Assembly (NCBI GenBank): GCA_019648995.1
Contig: BLXT01006878.1
Coordinates: 884,734 to 913,712 of the forward strand
Direction of reading: 5' to 3'
Length of the DNA stretch: 28,979 nt
From: Plakobranchus ocellatus
Taxonomy: Eukaryota > Mollusca > Gastropoda > Plakobranchidae
Below, piece by piece: positions 21,881 through 28,979 of this stretch. Below the pieces are notes generated by a model that saw nothing but the letters and a program-made list of their open reading frames with translations, ran no database searches and had not been told where the DNA came from. Positions within the stretch are counted from its first letter, which is position 1, and every line of letters begins with the position of its first letter. The position numbers were made by a program, and so were the translations under genes.

Positions 21881-22048
21881 CCAAATGACATCAAATGGTA
21901 AGTCTGCAACATTAGTAGCGCCTTCCGCAGCTTCCCGACTTGTCAAAAGCTTCTGATATAAAGATTTTGACAGCGTGGCGACCACCTCCCGTGGAAGAGC
22001 AATAATGTGTTCCTCGATCAAGACTGCCTTGAGATGATGCATCACAGA
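21881..22048 (-). CDS. Probable coding exon, 56 codons, unknown protein
   Basis: On the minus strand, 168 bases (exactly 56 codons) lie between an AG (22050-22049, in TTATCATAG) and a strong donor, G|GTATGT (21880-21875). The frame is open throughout and ends on a whole codon, so both introns would be phase 0. The peptide begins SVMHHLKAVLIEEH, continues ALPREVVATLSKSLYQKLL and ends NVADLPFDVIW. It is balanced in composition, mostly helix-forming and amphipathic, as in alpha-solenoid or other helical proteins, and has no low complexity. In contrast to the flanks, codon usage is mixed with GC-containing codons. I do not recognise the family. An alternative is a first coding exon starting at the ATG at 22042, which has G at -3. 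The frame stops at a TAG overlapping the acceptor on one side and reads into the intron on the other. Partner exons are not visible in this window. Confidence 0.55.
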
Positions 22049-22329
22049 CTATGATAACCAAATGATCAGTGTCTATTTCATATTTATTCGTGAACCTTTC
22101 TCTTAAGCGGCGTCAAACTCTTAGTCAGTCATCTGCAAAGACAAGTAGAAAATACTCGTATCTGAGAATAGCACTTTATCTCACATAGGCTGAAACCAGC
22201 GAGTATTTGTGGCACTCCAGACTATGCAGGTTTGCCGATGCTGAGCTGCAAACGGGGGTTCTATTAAACTCTTCTGCATCAGCTCGTCTGCAATGCGTCG
22301 TCCTCACATGGTATTCGGTGAGATGTTTA

Positions 22330-22340
22330 GAACTCGAACC
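22330..22340 (-). other. B-box-like motif
   Basis: The minus strand has GGTTCGAGTTC, identical to the B box of the SINE head at 19366-19376. No convincing A box lies upstream, and the rest does not match that SINE. It may be a relic or coincidence. Confidence 0.25.
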
Positions 22341-22342
22341 GT

Positions 22343-22521
22343 CTACGATGAAGACAAAATGTGATCGTCATTGGTGTTTGTCGCTGGCACTTCAGCTTTG
22401 AATTGGCTATCAACTTGGGTCCTCCTCGTCGGGTCTTTCTCTAACCGCCTGTTTAAGGTTGTGCTTCGAAAGAAAGTCATTGATCATGGCCCTTTTGCAC
22501 TGGAAGCAACCAGTGATATCC
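22343..22521 (-). other. Splice-acceptor-led block with two overlapping frames, unidentified
   Basis: On the minus strand a textbook acceptor (TTTTTCTGTTTTCCAG, ending at 22522) leads into a relatively GC-rich block. One frame from 22520 encodes 36 residues, including GCFQCKRAMINDFLSKHNLK and RERPDEEDPS, then TGA (22412-22410). A second frame starts at an ATG (22480) and encodes 45 residues, including FFRSTTLNRRLEKD and FKAEVPATNTNDDH, then TAG (22345-22343). Both look protein-like. The simplest reading is one decayed or mis-sequenced coding exon whose frame changes near 22415. Alternatives are a terminal exon, a 5' UTR exon upstream of the 22048-21881 exon, or an element remnant. I do not recognise the family. 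Plus-strand frames here are antisense shadows. Confidence 0.35.
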
Positions 22522-25100
22522 CTGGAAAACAGAAAAACATGCAGAATAGGGGTCCTTTCTACCTGGACGAAATAAGTGAGCGATGTCGACGATAAATGTT
22601 TCAATCGTTTAATTATCAGGTAGGAAATCATAATGGCTTCATTGCCCATCCAATCCAACCATGCGTGACATGGCGATACTAAAATGGTGGGCCCTAACGG
22701 GTCCTTATCTGCATTGTAAATGTTAAGTAGGGGACATACCAGCTATCCTCACTTCGGTAAAGTACAAAGATAAGTTTGTTCACATTATTTTGGAAAGTGA
22801 TCTCTAGTCGCCTTATTCAGCACACGGAAAGAACCACAGAAAATAGCCTCTTGCATGCTCACAAAATCGGAGCAGTTGCACACCAAAACACACTTTAAAA
22901 AATTCTTCGATCCATGGGCTTTTCAAAATCATAATATGTTCTAATTATAAAATTGGATATTTTAAATATAATAATTATGTAGACCCGCATTTTTAAACCA
23001 GCTCTATGAAATGTGATAGTAATTTTAGCAAAAGACAGAATTTCTAATGTTATAATATAATGAATTTCCTGATTAAGAGTACATAATATTGAGAAAAAAA
23101 AGTATTTTATCACCCAAATAACGACGATTTTGTAAAACAAATTGACATATTCCTTGCATTGAATTTGTGTTGTAATAAAAAATGTGAACAAAAAAAATTT
23201 CATGATGTAGAAAAGTAAAAGTGATTTAACGAAATGCAGTTCAAATTTCTATAAAACAATTATAGCTTTAATATTTTCAATAGCGCACGATAGTTTTAAT
23301 GCTCAGTTTACATGCAAAATCTGAAATCATTCTTGAAAAGTTAGGAAAATCAGAACTATCTAATTTGGATTATTTTCAAAGTGTAAGCTTACTTTTTGGC
23401 TCTTTAAGAGGCTTCGAGTCCGCTGCAATTTTCTCCAACTTATTAGTACAGGCACTGAAATGTTAAGGTTTTTTTTTTTAAATGCTTTTGAATGAATTTT
23501 TTTTCTCTCTCTCTACTGACCGAAGATGATACAATATGAGGAGTCAACACTTTGACCAAGTTATACTTCATTTGCCACTCCTTTTTTCAAGCACTTAAAC
23601 ATAACTGTTTCACATTATTGCAGAGTGCTTCAAGTGGGAATTCGTTAAGATGTAGCTATTATGACATTTCTTCGTAAAAGCTGATGGCAAAATGAGAGTT
23701 TCATTGTTTTTCAGTTCACTACCTACATAAAAAGCAGCCTTACGTCTACGGACTTTTGCTTTCCGACAATTTGCTAGTTAAGTTTGCTTTTATCTGTTTG
23801 TTGAACTAATTGTTAGAAAACATCATTTTGTCATAGAAGAAAGGCATAATTATCACAGTTTTTTTAGTTTTAAGTTCTCACAACCAGTGCACTGTAAGAA
23901 AACAGAATTCAAATTACGAACTTGAGCCCTTATAACATTTGAGCCTTTCTTGCTGACGTCGGATAGGAGTGCCATTATCTGTTTACGTCGAGTCGAACTT
24001 AATTACTTGGTTTCAGACTTGGACTTAGAAGAGAGCGTGGACATATTCAGATTACCTTGTGGAAAACGTCGCTCAAGTCGAACGAATCGAGACAAGTTCT
24101 GTACTAAGCTCTTTATTACTTTCTTTTGAAGATGTCATGATCATTTTCCAGGTACAAAAAAAACAGCAGCGTTAATTAGACTTGCTCGGTCAAATTGTTA
24201 AGATCTTTAATTTAGTTTTGAAAAAAACTAAAAAAAAAAAAAAAGAAAGAAAAACGGGAACTATGACTGAATCCATAAACAATATTTTTGAAAGGTGCAC
24301 GCTTGGTAGAAACTGATCAAAACCTTTACGAAGAAAGAATTGCAGAATAAAAAAAAAACTTGGGAATTTATCAAAGAATAAAGTTATTTTCTCGTCGGCG
24401 AAAGAAACTTTAGAGTCACAATAATATGTAGACAAACTAACACAAATCATAGGAGGCGAAAACGTGATGGCACATATCCATTTTAGATTTTTAATCTGAA
24501 AAAGGAAAAAAATCAATTCATTTCATATCATTTTTTTTTAAATTGATATTATATCAAAATAAAGGGAAACTTGAATTTTGTTTGCTTTTAGTATTACTTT
24601 CATTTCATGTGTGCTCCCATGTTAGCTTTTCCTTTGATGCATTTCTGGTCGACTGGCGTTAAAAGAAAAAACAAAAACATTTTATCCCTCTGCCAATTGT
24701 CGAAAAAGTATTTTAACAACTACACAGAAGAAGAAAAGGTAAAATGACTGATAGCTCCACATGCTATATTATTTATATCAAATCTCACTGTTAAAATCAA
24801 TAGGGTTTTCGATATATATGCAACAACCTTAGAGGTAAAGTATTTGAAGGTTAACAATGTTATTCTTTTTTTATTTAGTAAGTTATCGTTTGGGCTTTTT
24901 ATATCATCTTTTTAAAACCAACCGAGTTTTTTCAAGATCCTTGTATTTATTCATCCATTAGGAAAGTAGAAGATGCTAAATTTCCTCAGTTCTGAAACAA
25001 GGAACATCAGTCTTTAGTTGCATCATTTAATCCAAGGTCAAAACTTTTTTTAATTGGAATAAGTACATTACCTAAACCTGCCACTATGGACCTTTGCCGA
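22522..25100. other. AT-rich non-coding stretch
   Basis: No gene is supported. A minus-strand acceptor-like TTTTTTTCCTTTTTCAG lies near 24498 and opens a frame, but the frame becomes phenylalanine-rich low complexity over T runs. A small hairpin-like GGGCCC-TAAC-GGGTCC lies near 22690-22706. Poly(A) and T runs are at about 23468-23479 and 24230-24243. Confidence 0.55.
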
Positions 25101-25115
25101 TGCGCCAACCGTGTC

Positions 25116-25141
25116 TATAAATACCGAACTGATCGATCAGT
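25116..25141 (+). promoter_or_regulatory. Possible core promoter: TATA box with adjacent palindrome
   Basis: TATAAATA (25116-25123) is followed by a 14-bp perfect palindrome, ACTGATCGATCAGT (25128-25141), whose end overlaps an initiator-like TCAGTC (25137-25142). The surrounding 200 bases are less AT-rich than usual here. The TATA-to-initiator spacing (about 23 bases) is a little short for a typical animal promoter. Downstream, an ATG at 25152 opens only 28 codons. A pol II start site is possible but not shown. Confidence 0.3.
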
Positions 25142-25514
25142 CCCGTCCTTTTCATGTTATACCTCTTAGATGTTTGCTGTAAATCGCTCCTCCCCGCCAC
25201 CACTCCGAATTCTTCTCTCTACCATTTCACAAGACAATAAGGTTGTGGATCTGCCCCCAAGGTCTCGCAATGTGGGTAATATTTCATAGAGACAACACAA
25301 CAAAAGCGACGCCTCATAAAAAACAAAGCTCTTCTAATTATTAACTTGTTATAAATAATGGACGAGGTTAGTACGGCAAAGTAGCGCGTAATCAAATAAC
25401 GATGATATAAAGAGAAATATATTTCTTTTTTTATTTTTTTTTAAGTAAGGTTTTAAAAAAACTCTCAAGTTAAAGGGAATGAATACGTCAGAGTCGAAAG
25501 CACATTGACTTTGT
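25142..25514. other. Non-coding stretch
   Basis: The first part (to about 25310) is richer in G and C and includes a CTCC/GCCACC stretch. No frame longer than 28 codons follows the TATA-like site. The rest is AT-rich. Confidence 0.5.
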
Positions 25515-25905
25515 GTATGTTGTTGTGTTCGTTTCTTTGTTCTTACTTTATTGTAGTTATTGTGTTGTTGCTGTTGTGATGTTTCCTTTTTGGTTGCTTT
25601 TAATGTTTTTCTGTTGTTGTCTGCATGCCTGTTGTGATATTTCTTCTGGTGTTGTTTTATTGCTGTTTTGGTGTTTCCTTTGCTCTTATTTTCATTGTTT
25701 CTTTATTTTTCCTTAGTGATTTTTATTGCGCATGTGTTGTTATTGTGTTGTTATTGTGCTTGCTTTAAATGTCTTTGTGTTTGTTTGTTGTTTTTTTTTT
25801 TTTTATCGCTTTTGTGTTGTTATCTTTTTTTTAAATTTGTGTTGGGTTTTTTTTTTCTTTCCAATGTTTTTACTATGTTGTTGTTGTTGCACTTGTTTTG
25901 ACCAA
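25515..25905 (+). repeat. Degenerate TTG/TGT-rich tract
   Basis: About 390 bases of G+T-biased plus strand, built of TTG, TGTTG and TTTCC units. The phrase GTTGTTG...TTGTGATGTTTCC (from about 25563) recurs in similar form from about 25650, hinting at a longer decayed unit of roughly 85-90 bases. Three long plus-strand frames rich in Val, Phe, Cys and Leu are by-products. Confidence 0.65.
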
Positions 25906-26137
25906 CATCATTTTTGCTCACTGATTATTGTCGTGGTATGTAAAGTGTAAGTCTTTATGCTGATTGAAATGGCTTCTTTTTTTACTTTCTCTCTTAATTC
26001 ATTTTACATGTTGATTGGTATGAGGAAAATTATGTTTCATGAGAAAATAAGAAAATTGCCAAAATTTGATAATGACATGCTTATTAATTTTTTTTTCGAA
26101 AGCTGATTCATTTTCTTTTCACATCAATAGGAAATAG

Positions 26138-26205
26138 TGATTTGAACCCGCACTTTCTTGGTTTTTTTTACATCACCACCTTCAAAGTCAACAATGAAAT
26201 AAATA
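26138..26205 (-). mobile_element. tRNA-SINE relic, B box
   Basis: The minus strand has GGGTTCAAATCA (about 26149-26138), a good B box, preceded by CCAAGAAAGTGC and, further upstream, GAAGGTGGTGATGTAA, which could be a damaged A-box region. This layout is common in tRNA-derived SINEs, but the A box is weak and no tail is evident. Confidence 0.33.
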
Positions 26206-27810
26206 TAATTTTTTGTTACAGTTTCAACCTTGACTTATAAGTGATTTTGACGCTCAAGTTTTCTGCCCATCTTCCTAAATGAAAGCAGCTAATCTATCAT
26301 GCCTTTACATAAGATAAAAAAGGGGGGATTTTTTTTCTGAATCTGCTATGTAATGTGTAAACTGTGAAGCTAGAGTAACTCATGAAAGTTTAAATTTGGA
26401 GCTTAGAAAAGGCATATATGCTGCAAGATTTTGATTATGTCTTTGTATTCCAATTTACTACAATATTTTAAGATAACATTTCTGATAAATACAACAAGGA
26501 TTAGTCAATTATAATGCTTCACAGCGGGATTATTATGCAAATATGTATATTCTAAGTGGCCGTAAGTCTGCTTCCGGCATCACATATCACCTATTTAAGT
26601 TGAGAGCCAATTTAGAAACGCACCATCAGACCACGAAGTTATGGGTCAAAAGCACCGTGGCTGAGTAAAACGAAATGGCAAAGAAAGACTTGAAATGTCG
26701 AAAATATCAAGCAAGCTAAACGGATTGTGATTAAGTCTAGTTAGCTGCGATTTTCTTAAGTTGAAGATCGAGTTTGAGAATCATTATGGCTAATCTGAGC
26801 CATTGTACTAACCATGTCCTAAAAACTGCAAACAGTATCTTTTGAGAACAACTTTATAAGATATTTCGGTGGAGAGAGCTTAATCTGTCAGATTTAGCTG
26901 AGCTCCTTTCCAAAACATAATCTTCCCTCCCTCTCTGAAAGCAAAAATAATTTTGATTCTATATTTAATGTTGTTACACTAATAGCAATGCTATTTTTTT
27001 ATATTTTAAACACGCACACATATATTATAATTATATATATAAGGCCTTAGCTTCTACTTGTATGAAATATCGCAATGGATAACGTCAATGAACATTAACA
27101 ATAAAAGTGAGTCATTATGAATATGTGTTAAATTTCTAACATGTATGGATTATGAAAATTTTTCTATATATAAAGCTCAATGATAGTCTCCATCATGGGC
27201 CTCATACAAATTGGTGCCTGTCTATTCACTTTATCATTGATCAGATACTACCTTAAGATCATGCGTTTATATATACCATATTTACCTCTGGTTATTTTAT
27301 CAAGCATTTTTTTCCTACTTTCGCAGTGTTTATTTTCAACGATTGAGTAGCAGGACTACTTAAATGAACGAAATTTCTTAGAAGTAGCCAACACTTCGTC
27401 GCCATTTAGTCGTATCATTTACATCAAATCTATAGGAAAGGCCTTTTTTATATTATTCCTCCTGCTTTGTCTTATCGTCTTGAGGATTGGATAAAAAGAG
27501 TATATCCATAATGATCTGCGATCGAACAACCTTAGGCAACATAAATATTCATGCACTTATTAAACTTCATGTAACGCCAATCTATCGTGGCACGCGACAA
27601 CGTATCATACAGAGTCATACTTCGACGTTTAAGTTAATCCCATTCTTAACTTATATACCCTGAGCTATCCCAGATATATGCATAAAGATAACATTTTGTC
27701 TTACTCCCGACCTTGCATTACATCAATAGGATTGAGCTTTTATTGCATAAAAAATGATGCTTAGAAAATACATTTGCACTGAGTAGTTTCGAAAATGGTT
27801 GTTGGCTCCA
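26206..27810. other. AT-rich non-coding stretch
   Basis: No gene is visible. A TATTTAAG at 26592-26599 lies upstream of an ATG with only seven codons. An (AT)-rich patch lies near 27020-27043. Confidence 0.55.
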
Positions 27811-27811
27811 A

Positions 27812-27930
27812 GTCTCTCTCTCTCTCTCTCTTCTTCTTCTTCTTCTTCTTCTTCTTCTTCTTCTTCTTCTCCTCCTCCTCCTCCTCCTCCTCCTCCTCCT
27901 CCTCCTCCCCTACTCCTCCTTCTTCTTCCT
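27812..27930 (+). repeat. Compound (TC)n(TTC)n(TCC)n microsatellite
   Basis: TC repeats (27812-27830), then about 14 TTC units (to about 27870), then about 12 CTC/TCC units (to about 27907), followed by degenerate TTC/CCT. The block is pure pyrimidine on the plus strand. The 149- and 77-codon frames made of Ser, Phe, Pro and Leu runs are products of the array. Confidence 0.95.
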
Positions 27931-28042
27931 CTCGCTCTGTCGTCTGTCTTTTTTTTCCCCTCTTACTCTTTATTTATTTATCAAAATTGTTTTCCTTATT
28001 TCTGCCACTCTGTCTTTTTCCCCACTATCTGAATCTTGCTTC

Positions 28043-28043
<1 letters not shown>

Positions 28044-28093
<50 letters not shown>
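28044..28093 (+). repeat. (TC)25 microsatellite
   Basis: A pure TC array of about 50 bases, 110 bases after the preceding compound array. The sequence in between, and on to about 28200, is also pyrimidine-rich with T runs. Confidence 0.95.
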
Positions 28094-28097
<4 letters not shown>

Positions 28098-28720
28098 CTT
28101 TTTTTTCTATATCTGTTTATCTTTCCTTCTTTTGTCTTTTTTTCTCTGACGTTCTCGATTTTTCTATACCTGCCCATCTTTTTTTTTTTTTACATTTTTT
28201 TGCCTACTATTCAATCTACCTATTTTGTTTCATTTCTCCATTGAATAGCATCTTTACAATTTGAAGGTTTCTTTACGTTTCAAGAGCGTGCAAGATTTCT
28301 GCCCAAAATACTTAAATATGCTAGATTATTTGAGTCCATTTTATAGAACTTAATGCGTTGAATATATAGTTATAAACTTCAAATAACATGTATGAGTGGG
28401 TTTTTTTTTCAGATATTCTTAAGAAACTTAGAATTAGTAGTTTCCTCGCCTTCTCCCTTTTGAAAATTGTTAATTGGTGTTTGTAAAATTAAAAACTATT
28501 TTGATATTATATTGTTGTTTATTACAAAAATTATTTATGCATAATTGGTATTCAAGTCATGATGCCTAAGAAAGATTTATTGTTTACGATTTTTAGACAT
28601 TCAATCTCGACCTCACCATAAGACAGTAAACTCATTGATATTCTGTTTGATCGTCCAAATCTTGAGTAATTATCATTTCGATGTATTAATCATAACTTCC
28701 CTTGCTTTCTTTCACTAGTA
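28094..28720. other. AT-rich non-coding stretch
   Basis: Pyrimidine-rich at first, then ordinary AT-rich DNA. No gene or element is recognised. Confidence 0.55.
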
Positions 28721-28721
28721 G

Positions 28722-28742
28722 TTTTTTTTTTTTTTTTTTTTT
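28722..28742 (+). repeat. T21 homopolymer
   Basis: An uninterrupted run of 21 T. It could be the poly(A) tail of a minus-strand retroelement, but the bases above it show no protein or pol III motif that I recognise. Confidence 0.9.
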
Positions 28743-28948
28743 ATCGTATAACGGTTAAACTTACAACAGGACCAAAGATTCAATAAATATTGATCAGCGA
28801 ATTTCAAGAGGCTTGCAAGATCAGCTTTCAGTTCCAAGGTATCGTGTGTGAGGCTCATAATCTGAGAGTGTCTAGGTCGATAGCAAGCAACTAATTACCA
28901 TTCCAGCAACTGAGTCTTGTTTTTTTTTTTTGGTTCGTTTTTTTTTAT

Positions 28949-28965
28949 GGGAAAGGGGGGAGGGG
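28949..28965 (+). other. Short G-run cluster
   Basis: GGG, AAA, six G, A, GGGG, flanked by T runs at the end of the window. It shares GGGGGGAGGGGAG with the G-run tract at 8815-8827. It has three clear G runs, and a four-run quadruplex would need the six-G run to be split. Confidence 0.6.
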
Positions 28966-28979
28966 AGTATTTTTTTTTT

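Noticed and set aside
22207..22595. Two plus-strand ORFs of 64 and 74 codons
   Set aside because: The minus strand has the strong acceptor and the more coherent frames. The plus-strand frames have no start context or motif.
24190..24516. Minus-strand ORF following a good polypyrimidine acceptor
   Set aside because: Most of its length is phenylalanine-rich translation of T runs, and acceptor-like sites are expected often in T-rich DNA. No donor or motif was found.
25513..25950. Three plus-strand ORFs resembling membrane proteins
   Set aside because: They come from the degenerate TTG-rich tract. There are no plausible starts or splice sites and the composition is extreme.
26592..26631. Possible promoter TATTTAAG with TCAGAC downstream
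   Set aside because: The spacing is long and the first ATG opens only seven codons. AT-rich DNA yields such matches often.
27795..28244. 149-codon ORF rich in Ser, Phe, Leu and Pro
   Set aside because: It is translated directly from the TC, TTC and TCC microsatellites and T runs.

Overview
This window looks like intergenic or intronic DNA from an animal nuclear genome. It is strongly AT-rich and packed with simple repeats, homopolymer runs and decayed retroelements, and it holds no intact gene. The best guess for the host is a mollusc, perhaps a heterobranch gastropod. That guess rests on the recurring TCTAGA/AGATCT blocks, a LINE tail ending in a short GAA run, and a Penelope-like element with a GIY-YIG domain. 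It is an inference, not a match to a known species.

Layout. 1-4.5 kb: AT-rich non-coding DNA with an (AT)27 array and one unexplained 116-codon ORF. 4.5-4.8 kb: a purine-rich block. 6.07-6.16 kb: a tRNA-like SINE relic. 7.77-8.0 kb: the 3' end of a LINE reverse-transcriptase ORF on the minus strand, with one in-frame stop. 8.79-8.96 kb: a G-quadruplex-type tract and a weak SINE relic. 9.9-10.2 kb: an unassigned minus-strand ORF. 11.59-11.96 kb: a compound GAT/GAA/GAC array, then (AT)n and A-rich sequence. Directly next to it, 11.96-12.7 kb holds a decayed, 5'-truncated minus-strand Penelope-like element, recognisable by the linker and GIY-YIG endonuclease part of its protein. 13.6-14.1 kb: TCTAGA blocks around a (GA)n array. 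14.1-18.0 kb: T-rich non-coding DNA. 18.07-18.81 kb: two strong hairpins. 19.36-19.43 kb: a SINE head on the minus strand. 21.0-22.6 kb: the most gene-like part, with a 56-codon minus-strand exon candidate bounded by splice signals (21881-22048) and an unidentified splice-acceptor-led block (22343-22521). 25.1 kb: a TATA box beside a 14-bp palindrome. 25.5-25.9 kb: TTG-rich DNA. 27.8-28.1 kb: a long pyrimidine compound microsatellite.

No operon, RNA gene, CRISPR array or defence system is visible. The only sequence likely to encode host protein is the exon near 22 kb. Most other long open frames come from microsatellites, low-complexity DNA or the antisense strand of the retroelements.
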